A stretch of DNA of 64,000 bases from Kordia sp050633145 (GCF_050633145.1 NZ_JBOEFY010000001.1:1-64000); one strand, 5' to 3'. Positions 1 to 8,603 are shown, counted from the stretch's first letter. Notes: generated by a model from the sequence alone, not told the origin. A program made the numbers and translations.

Positions 1-35
1 TAGAGATTTCTATGATTGCTGTAGAAGGTGCATAA
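1..35 (+). other. 3' end of an unknown gene cut by the window edge
   Basis: Reading from base 3, ten codons encode EISMIAVEGA and end in TAA at 33-35. A near copy at 3745-3777 encodes EISMIAVEEA and also ends in TAA; the differences are one synonymous change and one Gly/Glu codon, which favours coding sequence over a plain repeat. The upstream part lies outside the window, so the product is unknown. Confidence 0.3.
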
Positions 36-38
36 AAT
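1..38 (+). repeat. Direct repeat, copy 1 (copy 2 at 3743-3780)
   Basis: About 38 bp match positions 3743-3780 with three mismatches. The two copies bracket the whole 146-3528 signalling operon in direct orientation. They may be 3' ends of paralogous small genes, or the footprint of a duplication or insertion of the operon. Confidence 0.6.
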
Positions 39-68
39 TCACATATATATATTAAAAATATACTATAA

Positions 69-96
69 AAAAGCAGGTTCAAACGAACCTGCTTTT
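69..96. terminator. Bidirectional rho-independent terminator
   Basis: A perfect 12-bp stem (69-80 with 85-96) has a 4-base loop, an A-run on the left and a T-run on the right. It lies just past the stop of the minus-strand gene at 146-397 and could also end the plus-strand gene entering from the left. Confidence 0.75.
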
Positions 97-145
97 GCAT
101 AATACATACTTGTATAATAATTAATGTGGTTGTTTACTTCACTAA

Positions 146-397
146 TTATACTTGTACTCTACTCCATTTACTATTATTACTCCAGTAAATTTCATTACCG
201 TCATCAGACATCACGCCAGTAGAAGGAGCATAATCATGGAAATTTTTATTAATAACAGGAGATGCTAAGTCAATAAAGAATCCTTTGAATGGCCCTTTTC
301 TTCCATTACTAAATGTTGCTTCAACTAGATTTCCATCTGTTTTTATTGTGATAGTATCATTTGCACGATCTATCCAAGTACCTTCAAATTTTTTCAT
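146..397 (-). CDS. Small hypothetical protein with conserved structured 5' leader
   Basis: An 83-residue soluble protein starting MKKFEGTWID. It has alternating hydrophobic and polar residues and a GTW...IDRAND...DGN...GNEIYWSNNSKW pattern, reminiscent of small beta-barrel (lipocalin-like) folds, but I do not recognise a family. There is no signal peptide. Its 5' leader (418-450) nearly matches that of the 44656-45090 gene, so the two are probably controlled alike. The terminator at 69-96 lies directly downstream. Confident as a gene, not as to function. Confidence 0.65.
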   Translation of the reverse strand: MKKFEGTWIDRANDTITIKTDGNLVEATFSNGRKGPFKGFFIDLASPVINKNFHDYAPSTGVMSDDGNEIYWSNNSKWSRVQV

Positions 398-417
398 AAT
401 TTTAAATTTTAATTGGT

Positions 418-450
418 TTTCCTACTCATAAGGCTTTTCGGATTCCGCCG
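418..450 (-). promoter_or_regulatory. Candidate pseudoknot leader RNA, copy A
   Basis: On the minus strand this reads GGCGGAATCCGAAAAGCC followed by a GAGTAGGA element, about 20-25 bp before the ATG at 397. GGC (447-449) can pair with GCC (432-434), enclosing 12 nt. TCC in that loop (440-442) can pair with GGA (420-422). The same layout with compensatory changes occurs at 7478-7510, 45113-45144 and 56162-56198. The ligand or role is unknown. Confidence 0.5.
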
Positions 451-604
451 CTATCATTCATCTTGACAGAAAGACCGTTTTTTAAAGTGAGTTCTGCTTC
501 ACTATCTTTAGCTATTGACAGTGTAAAGATGCGAAGAATGAATACGTCTAGTAAGCGCAGATATAAGGGTTTATAAATACAGTTTGAAGAATCTGTTTCA
601 TAAA

Positions 605-630
605 AAAAGCAGGTCAAATGACCTACTTTT
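605..630 (-). terminator. Terminator of the LuxR-type response regulator gene
   Basis: An 11-bp stem with one mismatch around AAGCAGGTC/GACCT, followed by a T-run on the minus strand, lies 34 bp past the stop of the 664-1335 gene. Confidence 0.65.
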
Positions 631-663
631 GCTTATAATTTTGAATGAATATGGATTTAAAAA

Positions 664-1335
664 CTAAATAGCTTCTACAATGTTGTGTTTAATGGCATAC
701 ATAACCAATCCGCTAATGTTACGAGCACCTGTTTTTTGAAGTAAGTTATTGCGATGTCCGTTTACTGTTTTTCGACTAATGAATAGTTCTTCACCTATTT
801 CTTCTGCCGTTTTTTGTTGACAGATTAATTGCAATACCTCTACTTCTCGTCGAGTCAATGATTCGTACGTTTTTGGCGTTTTCAGCTTTCCTGTCATCTT
901 GTTTTGTATGGCGTTTAAAGCTCTTTCATTAATATAAGATCCTCTTTCATATACGGAAACAATAGCATCATATACTTCTTGTGGCGTACTTTCTTTGATA
1001 AGATATCCGTTTGCACCTTCTTCTATTAATTTGGCTATCAAATAGCTTTCTTCATGTGCCGAAAGAATTAAAATCTTCATTTCTGGATAGTATTCTTTTA
1101 AAACCTGAACAACTGTCCAGCCATTAAATTCTTCGTTGCCGTTTTTGGGTAGTGTTAAGTCTACCAACATTACATCTGGAATTTGCGAGCTACTTTTTAA
1201 ACGATCGAGCATAGAGAAACCATCTGGAGATTCAAATACAAAATTTATTCGTTCCCAAGCTTCTAATATTGATTTAATTCCTTCTCTAAATAGTGCTTGA
1301 TCTTCTACGATTCCTAGTTTAATTGTTTCTTGCAT
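664..1335 (-). CDS. NarL/LuxR-family response regulator
   Basis: Two-component regulator of 223 residues. The receiver domain (about 6-125) has the acidic pair in GIVEDQ, the phospho-acceptor Asp in VMLVDLTLP and the conserved Lys in GYLIKES. A LuxR-type helix-turn-helix fills the C-terminus (about 155-218: LTRREVEVLQLICQ...AEEIGEELFISRKTVNGHRNNLLQKTG). It is the last gene of a minus-strand operon, 17 bp after the histidine kinase, its obvious partner. Targets are not visible. The same gene order recurs at 31993-34687. Confidence 0.93.
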   Translation of the reverse strand: MQETIKLGIVEDQALFREGIKSILEAWERINFVFESPDGFSMLDRLKSSSQIPDVMLVDLTLPKNGNEEFNGWTVVQVLKEYYPEMKILILSAHEESYLIAKLIEEGANGYLIKESTPQEVYDAIVSVYERGSYINERALNAIQNKMTGKLKTPKTYESLTRREVEVLQLICQQKTAEEIGEELFISRKTVNGHRNNLLQKTGARNISGLVMYAIKHNIVEAI

Positions 1336-1352
1336 GGTAGTATTTTTTTAAA

Positions 1353-2147
1353 TTATTTTTGATTCTTTGTTTCTATTGGGAGTATGATTTTACAATAAAA
1401 TCCGCCTTCATCACTATTTCCAAATTCAAGTTTACCTTCAAAGGTTTTTACTCTATTTTCTATGTTTTGTAATCCAATACCTTGATGTAATATTTCTTCC
1501 GGAATACCTTTTCCATCATCTGCATACCTGCAAAAAAGCTGATCCGATTTGCGCAAAACACTGATATCAATTGTGGTGGCTTCTGCATGTTTTAAGCTAT
1601 TATTAATCAATTCAGAATATATTCGATACAGCGTAATTTCAACAATCCAAGGCAATTCATCACATGTATTACTTATTGCCATATTCGTTTTTACATTTTG
1701 AGCATTTTCTGCTTTTTCTAATAGGTTTTGCAACGCTTTTTCAAACCCTAATCGTGATAATTGCAAAGGCATTAATTCATGACTAATGCGTCGTGTAGAA
1801 GCTAATGTTGTCTGCAATAATTCACGTACTTGTGTTATTTTTTTTGGATTGAATTCCTTTTCCGTTTCTAATTGTGTTAATTGCATATAACCTATAGACA
1901 ACGCTGCGGCCAATTCGTCATGCAAATCGCTCGCAATGCGTTTACGCTCTTCTTCTTGAACTCTAATAGTAGTTAACAGTAATTCTTTTTGATATTGATT
2001 TTTGATTTCTTCTTGTTCTAACTGTTGACGAATAATATTCTTTTGGAATTGTTGATACATAAAAACCACGCCTATGGCTATCAAAAAAATGATGCCCACT
2101 ACTGGTAACAATATGCCTATAAAATCTATTTCTTCTGATATTTCCAT
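1353..2147 (-). CDS. Membrane-anchored sensor histidine kinase (HisKA_3 type)
   Basis: A 264-residue kinase with one N-terminal membrane helix (IGILLPVVGIIFLIAIGVVF), a coiled-coil linker, a dimerisation/phosphotransfer helix with the His in RIASDLHDELAAAL, and a HATPase_c domain with the N-box in YSELINNSLKHAEA and a G-box in DDGKGIPEEI and GIGLQNIENR. No periplasmic sensor domain is present, so sensing probably depends on the upstream membrane protein. I chose the ATG at 2147, within the end of that gene (22-bp overlap), over an upstream start at 2204 that would add an unlikely extension. Confidence 0.9.
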   Translation of the reverse strand: MEISEEIDFIGILLPVVGIIFLIAIGVVFMYQQFQKNIIRQQLEQEEIKNQYQKELLLTTIRVQEEERKRIASDLHDELAAALSIGYMQLTQLETEKEFNPKKITQVRELLQTTLASTRRISHELMPLQLSRLGFEKALQNLLEKAENAQNVKTNMAISNTCDELPWIVEITLYRIYSELINNSLKHAEATTIDISVLRKSDQLFCRYADDGKGIPEEILHQGIGLQNIENRVKTFEGKLEFGNSDEGGFYCKIILPIETKNQK

Positions 2148-2773
2148 AAACCAATACTTATACAGATAAATTGAACAATGTAGATGAACGAATGAAAAAG
2201 CCAACTAATTTGAAAGTTTTCAGATGAAAAACGAGTTAAGAAAGCTCCAAAATAAAAAATCAATAGTCCAGACGTATAATAGATTAAGATTCCTGAATTG
2301 ATCCAGCGCAAACTAGATAGCATTCCTCTTTTTTCATTTCTGACGGATTCGTTGAGTAATAATGTAAAAAGCGATAAAGCGTAAATAATTAGCAATACAC
2401 TTTCCAACGAAAGCGCATACGAATTAAATGTTTTTATACCTTGCCAACATATTGAATTTACAATACTAAACACCACAAATAAACCAAGAATCCACCATAA
2501 TAAATTCCGATGAATAAAACGGGTAAACACTTTTTGGTAAAAAATAGAAAGACACACAAAACTGGCAGGAACAAAAATGTGCAATAAATACATGTTATTC
2601 TCTTTTAAAGAAGCCAAATACTGAGAACTAAACTGAATGATACCTGATAAAACTACATACCATGAAATTACCTTCAGTTCTTTTGAAAACCGAAAGTAAT
2701 TTCTTGCCGCTATTAGTAATGCAATTACAAGCGGAATTTTAGTTAGTAAAGAGATAATATATTTATAGCCCAT
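2126..2773 (-). CDS. Multi-pass membrane protein, probable sensor partner of the kinase
   Basis: A 215-residue protein with about six or seven hydrophobic segments and a basic C-terminal tail (LWKYQKK). It overlaps the lipoprotein gene upstream by 31 bp and the kinase gene downstream by 22 bp, implying translational coupling. A protein of the same size, topology and position precedes the second kinase-LuxR pair (33597-34250), although identity looks low. I infer a sensory or accessory role in signalling; no named family was recognised. Confidence 0.75.
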   Translation of the reverse strand: MGYKYIISLLTKIPLVIALLIAARNYFRFSKELKVISWYVVLSGIIQFSSQYLASLKENNMYLLHIFVPASFVCLSIFYQKVFTRFIHRNLLWWILGLFVVFSIVNSICWQGIKTFNSYALSLESVLLIIYALSLFTLLLNESVRNEKRGMLSSLRWINSGILIYYTSGLLIFYFGAFLTRFSSENFQISWLFHSFIYIVQFICISIGLWKYQKK

Positions 2774-3528
2774 TTCTTGTAAAGTTCTTCTTTTTCTTTC
2801 TTTGTTATATTTAGTTTATGGAGAGGCGAACTACAAGCACACAAAGCTGGACACGGATCTGTTAGATCTAAAGCATATTCTATTCCATCATAAGTAATTA
2901 ATTGGTCCACAAGAGTTTCGTTTGTTTTTAATGTTGGTACTACATATAAATGAGATTTTAAACTATCTATACCATGGTGTTTGATTTTATTCATATTCAT
3001 TGCTAGATAGACATTAATTCCGTTCGCATCTTCATAATTATAAAATGCGGCATCTATATCTTCTCTGCTAATAAAATATGACCTATCTAATTTTTTATGA
3101 AAAGGTATATTACTACGCGAGAATTTATAACTATTGTCCACTTTAAGCATAGAATCATTATAAAATTTTAAAAATTCAAAGTCTGACAAGGGAAATTTAC
3201 GTTCTGTATACTTTACTATTAAATCATCCTTAACTATATCAACAGAAACTGATTCTGGGAAAAAGTTTAGCCACATTTGATATGATTCAATGTCTTGCAG
3301 AACATTATCTAATGTGTCCATTCGTTTTGCTTTTATATTTTTAATATTTACGGAATCAATAAATTTTTTAGAATATACTTTTTTAACATCTAATTTAGTA
3401 TCTACTCTGGTATATAATTTGTTGTCTAATTGGGTATATGATTTGTTGTCTAAACATGAAATAGTAGAACTCAAGAATATACATACAGACATCACAAGCC
3501 CAATCGATTTTAAATAATTTTTTTTCAT
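2743..3528 (-). CDS. Lipoprotein, first gene of signalling operon 1
   Basis: A 261-residue protein with a lipoprotein signal peptide (MKKNYLKSIGLVMSVCIFL then a Cys in STISC), so it should sit in an envelope membrane. A short internal repeat follows the signal (YTQLDNKLYTRVDTKLD). A CPALCACSS cluster lies near the C-terminus. No known domain is recognised. The 3' end overlaps the membrane-protein gene by 31 bp. It could be the extracytoplasmic input of the kinase system; that is inference from position only. Confidence 0.7.
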   Translation of the reverse strand: MKKNYLKSIGLVMSVCIFLSSTISCLDNKSYTQLDNKLYTRVDTKLDVKKVYSKKFIDSVNIKNIKAKRMDTLDNVLQDIESYQMWLNFFPESVSVDIVKDDLIVKYTERKFPLSDFEFLKFYNDSMLKVDNSYKFSRSNIPFHKKLDRSYFISREDIDAAFYNYEDANGINVYLAMNMNKIKHHGIDSLKSHLYVVPTLKTNETLVDQLITYDGIEYALDLTDPCPALCACSSPLHKLNITKKEKEELYKKWAINILSLY

Positions 3529-4121
3529 GATAGTAGTTTTAAAGTTAGTTATTTAGATTAATTCTGAAACGAATATAAAATAAATTCCTACTAAAATTTC
3601 ATTACTTATTGCAAAACAGATAGATAGAACTAAGTAGTTTTTAAAAACCAGACACAAAGACCTGTTTTCTATATTTCATTTTATGTCTGAAAAAGACAAA
3701 ATAAAGGCTGTAGAAGTTGGAAACATACCAAAATAGTAAACCTAGAGATTTCTATGATTGCTGTGGAAGAAGCATAAAATGCTCGTTCTATAGTCGATGT
3801 AGTACGTAACATGAATTCGATACAACTATAATTATATATGTTTGATTTTCAATAACTTATTACAAACTTCAAATCGAGCATTATTGAAATCAAAATATAT
3901 TTTGATTGAAAATACCTAGCGAAGCTGTCGAGATTCAATAAAACAATTGATTTCCTAAACTTCTCGACTGCGCTCGAAGTGACAAACACTTATTTTATTA
4001 TGCCTAAACGTTATTTTTAAAAGTTCCTACATCACGTTAAGTTAGTTTTCTTTTTATATAGTTTTTTGGGTAATGAATTCACTTTTTGATCCCATATATA
4101 TGAATCAATAACATATATATC
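3529..4121. other. Intergenic region with repeat remnants
   Basis: A 593-bp AT-rich stretch holding the possible broken small gene at 3683-3777, direct-repeat copy 2 (3743-3780), and near 3960-3990 a CTCGACTGCGCTCGAAGTG element of a kind that is often dispersed in flavobacterial genomes. No intact gene is supported. The promoter of the precursor at 4122 presumably lies at its right end. Confidence 0.5.
3683..3777 (+). pseudogene. Possible frameshifted small gene
   Basis: ATG at 3683 opens MSEKDKIKAVEVGNIPK and then a stop; one extra A in the A-run near 3730-3733 would restore a frame continuing IVNLEISMIAVEEA to TAA at 3775-3777. That C-terminus is the same as the fragment at 1-35. Either a short gene broken by a homopolymer change or a sequencing error. 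Very short, so tentative. Confidence 0.3.
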
Positions 4122-4352
4122 ATGAAAAGAAAACATTTATCTACGTTAAAATTAAACAAAAAATCAATTTCAAATTTACGAGAAAACATTACTGGCGGAT
4201 ACAATGCAAATACTTGTCAAGGTCCTTGTCAAGGCGGAACAAGTTGTTGCAGTGTTGGCGGATTAGCTTGTGAGGATGCTGATGAAAAAGACCCAATTAG
4301 AATTCCAGTAACAACTTTTAATTCAATCTTGAATTGTAGCTTATTTTGCTAA
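4122..4352 (+). CDS. Double-glycine precursor peptide (LNKKSIS leader), Cys-rich
   Basis: A 76-residue peptide. The leader has the LKLNKKSISNL motif and ends in ITGG at about residue 26. The roughly 50-residue core holds seven Cys, including a Cys-Cys pair (TSCCSVGG) and a terminal SLFC. Such leaders are known from class I lanthipeptide precursors of Bacteroidetes (pinensin type); whether this one is modified cannot be told. A terminator follows at once. No maturation enzyme or exporter is adjacent. Confidence 0.8.
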   Translation: MKRKHLSTLKLNKKSISNLRENITGGYNANTCQGPCQGGTSCCSVGGLACEDADEKDPIRIPVTTFNSILNCSLFC

Positions 4353-4382
4353 AACCTTAGATGTACTCTAAAAAAAGCATAT

Positions 4383-4418
4383 AAAAAACCTCAGAAAAAT
4401 ACTTTCCCGAGGTTTTTT
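4383..4418 (+). terminator. Terminator of precursor gene 4122-4352
   Basis: A 10-bp stem (AAAAAACCTC at 4383-4392 with GAGGTTTTTT at 4409-4418) and a T-run. Confidence 0.75.
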
Positions 4419-4436
4419 TTATTCATAATACTTGCA

Positions 4437-4598
4437 TTAACAAGGTTGATAAAAAGTATCTGTTCTATTTATATAACAAAGTCGTAAGCCCAAAATACAG
4501 GTTTCTTCGCAAAGAAATTGCATTCCTCCTAGTGTACTTCTTTGTTCTTCTTTAGTTAGTTTTTCAATATTCTTAATCTTTAAAATTGATTTTAGCAT
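4437..4598 (-). CDS. Small double-glycine peptide precursor (bacteriocin-type leader)
   Basis: A 53-residue ORF whose leader, MLKSILKIKNIEKLTKEEQ then STLGG, matches the leader type of the 55940-56816 peptides (KNILNIKG...ISKEEQSQINGG). The core is 28 residues with four Cys (FLCEETC...RLCY...QPC). It converges on the 4122-4352 precursor and shares the intervening terminator region. The leader match and GG site are the main support. Confidence 0.65.
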   Translation of the reverse strand: MLKSILKIKNIEKLTKEEQRSTLGGMQFLCEETCILGLRLCYINRTDTFYQPC

Positions 4599-4730
4599 AA
4601 CATGATGGTTTTTTATATTTTACACCATTAAAGATATATAAATCAACATGTTAACTTATACGGTTCTGCCTTACTTAACAGTATACGAATCTAAAAAAGT
4701 ATCGCATGAATCGTATTTTCTGTTTTTCAT

Positions 4731-6446
4731 CTATCTTTCATAAATAATAGTGCCATTAAAAACAGTCATTTTTACTTTTGTTAGACGAATTTCATTTGTT
4801 GGTATTTCAAAGATATTTCTATCCAACACAATAAAATCTGCCTGCTTGCCTATTGCTAACGATCCTACTTTGTCTTCTTGACGCATTACGTACGCACCAT
4901 TGATTGTATACGCTCTAATAGCCTCTTCTAAAGAGATATTTTGTGGTGTTCTGCTAACTGCATTTCCAATTCCCACAAATGGATTTAACGTGCTTACATT
5001 CCAATCGCTGCTTAGCGTAAGTCTTGTGTTTGCGTTCAATAGACTTTTTATCGGAACTTGATTATCCGATAAAGCACTTCCTATCAATTCTGCATTTTCT
5101 TGCCAATGCGCAGGATTTGTAAAATCGCCAGCAACTTGTGCATCTGCTGTAACATTGAGTGTCGCAAAGCGTGACATATCGGTTGCATCAACTATTTCAA
5201 CATGTGTTAATCGATGTCTGTTGTTTCCTGTACTTCCTTGCTCAATTGCATTCAATGCTTCTGTTACTCCTCTATTTCCGATACTGTGAATGTGAAAATC
5301 GAATCCTACACTTTCTAGTTGACTGATGTAATTTGTGATTCTTTCCTGCGTGAAGTAATTCAGTCCATTGTTCGTTGATTCCTCAAAAAAATCTATTAAA
5401 TAATCCGAATGTAAGGCTGCGGTTGTATTGTGCGTGATTCCGTCTGCATAGAGTTTAATTTGATTAATTTTCAATAAACTATTCGGATCATTTGAATATA
5501 AAGAGCTTAAAGCTGCTATTTGAGAAGCATCATCTTCAGTAGGATACGCCCAGAGTCCAAGGTTGAAACGTGCTGTTAACTTTCCGTCATCTGCTAATTG
5601 TTTCCAAATTATATGTTGATCTCTTTTCCAATAGGTTCGCGCATCTGAAACTGAGGTGATTCCGTGTTTGGCAAGTTCTGGCAATACATATTCTACCATT
5701 CCGTCGTATTCTCCGTCAGCAGAATTTGCTAAGCTAGAAATTGCTTGTTGCATGACAATATCTCCTGCATTGTCTATTAAAATTCCTGTGAGCGAATTGT
5801 CTTCCTCTTTCATGATGATTCCGCCTTGTGGATTTGGCGAACTCGCAGTGATTCCCGCTAGTTCTAATGCTTTGGAATTTACCCACATTGAATGTGATGT
5901 TTGTTCCATAATGATTACTGGTCTGTTTGGTACAGCTTCATCCAAAATTTCTAAAGGCGAACGTTCAGCATCAAAAAGCGTATTGATATCGTGTCCAAAA
6001 CCTATCAACCATTCTACATTTGGGTTATCTGCGGCAGCGTTTGCTATGACATCAATATAATTTTCAGGATTTGTTTCTTCATCAGAAATTATAAAATGAT
6101 TATTGGCAGATCCGACTTCCATTGGATGCATGTGTACATCGTGAATTCCTGGCAATACCAAAGCGCCTTGTAAATCGATGATTTCAGCAGTACTTTCTGC
6201 ATTTGTTTGCGCTTGTGCGGAAGTTCCAATAAACATAATTTTGGAATCCTTAACAATCATAGCTTCTGCCCAAGGTTGCGCGCTGTTTACCGTATATATT
6301 TTTCCGTTAATAAAAACTTTCTGCGTCGTTTCTTCATTCATCATTTGTTCATTTTCAACAATAGGATCGTCACTTTTACAAGATCCCGCAAGGTTTATCA
6401 CGCTAAGTATCAGTATAATTAATTTCATTGAGTGTATCAGTTTCAT
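4731..6446 (-). CDS. Amidohydrolase lipoprotein (YtcJ-like, Amidohydro_3)
   Basis: A 571-residue hydrolase with a lipoprotein signal peptide (MKLIILILSVINLAGSC), so it acts in the periplasm or at the envelope. Metal-binding signatures of the amidohydrolase superfamily are visible: HDVHMHP near the N-terminal third, the DGITHNTTA segment, HIHSIGNRG, a late THVEIVD, and SSDWNVSTLNPF. The C-terminal beta-sandwich piece AIGKQADFIVLDRN is typical. ATG at 6446 is preferred over TTG at 6461. It lies 21 bp after the AraC-type regulator gene, which probably controls it. The substrate is unknown. Confidence 0.88.
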   Translation of the reverse strand: MKLIHSMKLIILILSVINLAGSCKSDDPIVENEQMMNEETTQKVFINGKIYTVNSAQPWAEAMIVKDSKIMFIGTSAQAQTNAESTAEIIDLQGALVLPGIHDVHMHPMEVGSANNHFIISDEETNPENYIDVIANAAADNPNVEWLIGFGHDINTLFDAERSPLEILDEAVPNRPVIIMEQTSHSMWVNSKALELAGITASSPNPQGGIIMKEEDNSLTGILIDNAGDIVMQQAISSLANSADGEYDGMVEYVLPELAKHGITSVSDARTYWKRDQHIIWKQLADDGKLTARFNLGLWAYPTEDDASQIAALSSLYSNDPNSLLKINQIKLYADGITHNTTAALHSDYLIDFFEESTNNGLNYFTQERITNYISQLESVGFDFHIHSIGNRGVTEALNAIEQGSTGNNRHRLTHVEIVDATDMSRFATLNVTADAQVAGDFTNPAHWQENAELIGSALSDNQVPIKSLLNANTRLTLSSDWNVSTLNPFVGIGNAVSRTPQNISLEEAIRAYTINGAYVMRQEDKVGSLAIGKQADFIVLDRNIFEIPTNEIRLTKVKMTVFNGTIIYER

Positions 6447-6467
6447 TGATGTGTATTTCAAGATAAG

Positions 6468-7322
6468 TTATTCTTTTAGAGGAACAAAAATTTCTGTTTC
6501 AAAAGCATTTTCATCATTTGTATGTGAACTGTGCTTTGTGTAAAATTCTAAAAATGGAGTAATTCCAATTTCGTGATCTGTTTGAAAAATCCATTGTCCA
6601 AAAATTTTATCGTAAGTATTACTGATCGTTTTATAACTTCCTACATGTGTAAATACTGCGTATTTTTGACTTGGAACTTCTTTGATCTGATACTTTTTTA
6701 AGTCGCTTGTATCTTCTGGAATCACAATACATGCATCGTAATTACATTTCATATCCTCTGTAATGATTGGCTCGTCCCAGATAATTCCGAAACTTTCTGA
6801 GGCAGTTGTATCTATCTGCTTTTCAACAGCAAGTTGATCGATCATTTGCCACAGTTCTTCAATTTCTTCGCTATCATAACTGCCTTTATAGGTCATATAC
6901 ATCACTTTTTTAGCAGGTAGTACTTCTACTCTATCTTGTACAAATGACATTCCTTTGGATTGAGTTTTCTGTTTGAATACTAATTCTTCTTTACGATCTC
7001 TATATGCAGAAGGAGAAATTCCGAAATGTTTTTTAAATGCTTTGCTTAATGCTTGCACATCTGAATATCCAACTTCATACGCAATTTCTGTAATTGTCAC
7101 TTTACTGAATAATACCATTTTTGCACAACTTTCTACTTTAAGTCTTGTGATGTATGCTCCAATTGTTTCGCCAAAATAACCTTTAAATATCCGTTGAAGA
7201 TTGCGATAGGAAAAATGTGAAAGCCTTTCCAATACTTTTACTTCAACTGTATTAGCATACGAAGCTCTCAAGTACTCTTTTACCTGTTGTAGTCTTTCCT
7301 TATAATCGTACTTCGATTTCAT
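6468..7322 (-). CDS. AraC-family regulator with GyrI-like effector domain
   Basis: A 284-residue protein. Two AraC helix-turn-helix units occupy about 8-110 (LERLSHFSYRNLQRIFKGYFGETIGAYI; ITEIAYEVGYSDVQALSKAFKKHFGISPSAYR). A GyrI-like/AraC_E_bind small-molecule domain follows (about 125-284; EVLPAKKVMYMTYKGSYD, YDACIVIPED, YAVFTHVGSY). The family senses small amphipathic or cationic ligands. The gene runs into the amidohydrolase gene, a likely target, and is divergent from 7534-8334. Confidence 0.92.
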   Translation of the reverse strand: MKSKYDYKERLQQVKEYLRASYANTVEVKVLERLSHFSYRNLQRIFKGYFGETIGAYITRLKVESCAKMVLFSKVTITEIAYEVGYSDVQALSKAFKKHFGISPSAYRDRKEELVFKQKTQSKGMSFVQDRVEVLPAKKVMYMTYKGSYDSEEIEELWQMIDQLAVEKQIDTTASESFGIIWDEPIITEDMKCNYDACIVIPEDTSDLKKYQIKEVPSQKYAVFTHVGSYKTISNTYDKIFGQWIFQTDHEIGITPFLEFYTKHSSHTNDENAFETEIFVPLKE

Positions 7323-7477
7323 ATTACAAATATAGTTGAGTTAAAACAGATGCTTGTTGTCCTATTTTGACAAGTGTTTAAACACTTAAAAATTACGTAT
7401 TTATACGCTAAACCGTTACCGTTTTAAAGTTTACTTTCACAGAAATTATATGTATATACCGTATAGTATTCCCAAAA

Positions 7478-7510
7478 AGGAGGTTGCTGAAAATCCTAAA
7501 AGAGTAAGCA
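7478..7510 (+). promoter_or_regulatory. Candidate pseudoknot leader RNA, copy D
   Basis: AGGA (7478-7481) can pair with TCCT (7494-7497), enclosing 12 nt. TGCT in the loop (7485-7488) can pair with AGCA (7507-7510). The conserved CTGAAAA and GAGTAA elements are present. It lies 24 bp upstream of the ATG at 7534. Compared with the other copies the third base pair of helix 1 and the middle of helix 2 have both changed in compensating fashion. Confidence 0.5.
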
Positions 7511-7533
7511 TTTTAACCCTAATCCATTTTAAA

Positions 7534-8334
7534 ATGAACAAATCACTCACTTTATTCCTAAGTTTTTCAATGATACTATTGCTAAACTTTTCTCTTTTTG
7601 CGCAAAATGATAAAGGAGCAATAGCTATGGAAAATGAAATTCAACAATCCTATGACTATCATGAGTTGGAAGAGAAAAGATTAGAACTTATAGCAGATAT
7701 GTACTCTATGATGTATGAAATTGGTGGTCTTTTTACAGAACTAGAACGTGCACAAAGTCTTGAAAAACTAGTAAATGGCTATGACGAAAAACTTTCTCAA
7801 GGTATAGACTCAAGTGCGCTTTCTGTAAAAGAAAGAATGAATATAGAACGTTTGTCAGAAATCAAATCGAAAATTGTATTGCCTGAACTTCAAACAGTTG
7901 GTGGCATCGATTTACATGATATGCAGTCTATTAGTGTAACAGAAGGTTTTCGAAGAATTATTGAAAACAAAGTGCAAACAATTGTAAAGAAAACTGATCA
8001 ACTTTCGAGTGTTGGGACAAAAGTAACGGAGTTGAATAATACTTCTTTTGTATCTCAAAACTTTAAAAAACAAATTAGTTGGTCATTTGCACTTCTCGTT
8101 GGTATTGTCATTGTTGGCTTTTTTATTATAGCGTATAGAGATGATGAAATTCGCAAAACAATTTTTTCTGGTGAAGCTGGATTACAGTTTATCACCATAT
8201 TCTCAATTATTATTGCCATTATCCTATTTGGAATTACAGAAGTTTTGGGTGGAAAAGAGATTGCTGCATTGATTGGAGGTATTTCTGGTTACATTTTAGG
8301 TCGTAGCAGTATTACTCCAAAGAAAAGTGAATGA
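7534..8334 (+). CDS. Membrane protein with signal peptide, coiled coil and C-terminal hydrophobic pair
   Basis: A 266-residue protein starting MNKSLTLFLSFSMILLL with a signal peptide ending near SLFAQ. A mostly helical, charged periplasmic region (about 25-185) is followed by two or three hydrophobic segments (SFALLVGIVIVGFFIIAYRD, FITIFSIIIAIILFGI, IAALIGGISGYILG). No known family is recognised. ATG at 7534 is chosen because it begins the signal peptide; the frame extends upstream through the structured leader at 7478-7510. A shared terminator (8357-8376) separates it from the convergent precursor. Confidence 0.75.
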   Translation: MNKSLTLFLSFSMILLLNFSLFAQNDKGAIAMENEIQQSYDYHELEEKRLELIADMYSMMYEIGGLFTELERAQSLEKLVNGYDEKLSQGIDSSALSVKERMNIERLSEIKSKIVLPELQTVGGIDLHDMQSISVTEGFRRIIENKVQTIVKKTDQLSSVGTKVTELNNTSFVSQNFKKQISWSFALLVGIVIVGFFIIAYRDDEIRKTIFSGEAGLQFITIFSIIIAIILFGITEVLGGKEIAALIGGISGYILGRSSITPKKSE

Positions 8335-8356
8335 AACTAGGTTATTAATAAAAGAA

Positions 8357-8376
8357 AAGCGAACCGAAGTTCGCTT
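8357..8376. terminator. Recurrent UUCG-loop terminator hairpin
   Basis: Stem AAGCGAAC/GTTCGCTT with loop CGAA; on the minus strand this is a C(UUCG)G tetraloop followed by a T-run. It is the same hairpin as at 9025-9046, 17547-17568 and 51135-51154. It ends the minus-strand precursor 8385-8603 and may serve the gene at 7534. Confidence 0.75.
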
Positions 8377-8384
8377 AAATTAGT

Positions 8385-8603
8385 TTAACAATTCACAAAA
8401 GAAGGACAGCCAACAACAGAACGGCAAGCATCACCAGTGCCACATCTAAATACATCTTCAGTATTACATTCAGGTCCTTTAGTGAAAGGCGGAGGACATA
8501 AAATTGAATTATCATCATCCTCACCTCCAATTGTTGAAATATTTTCAAAATTTGAAATGGATTTTTTGTTCAGCTTTAAGCTTTTAAGATTTCTTTTTTT
8601 CAT
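8385..8603 (-). CDS. Double-glycine precursor peptide (LNKKSIS leader), six Cys
   Basis: A 72-residue peptide. The leader MKKRNLKSLKLNKKSISNF ends in STIGG. The core begins with an acidic stretch (EDDD) and has six Cys spaced through LCPPP, PECN, FRCG, DACR, VGCP and VNC. Two hairpins of unknown role lie upstream (8653-8702). No modification gene is nearby. Confidence 0.8.
   Translation of the reverse strand: MKKRNLKSLKLNKKSISNFENISTIGGEDDDNSILCPPPFTKGPECNTEDVFRCGTGDACRSVVGCPSFVNC

Noticed and set aside
426..617. 63-residue minus-strand ORF upstream of the 146-397 gene
   Set aside because: It overlaps the conserved leader motif and a terminator-like hairpin, has no protein-like pattern, and is better explained as untranslated DNA.
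5656..6060. Long antisense ORF inside the amidohydrolase gene
   Set aside because: A shadow of the real coding frame on the other strand; the amidohydrolase motifs establish which frame is used.
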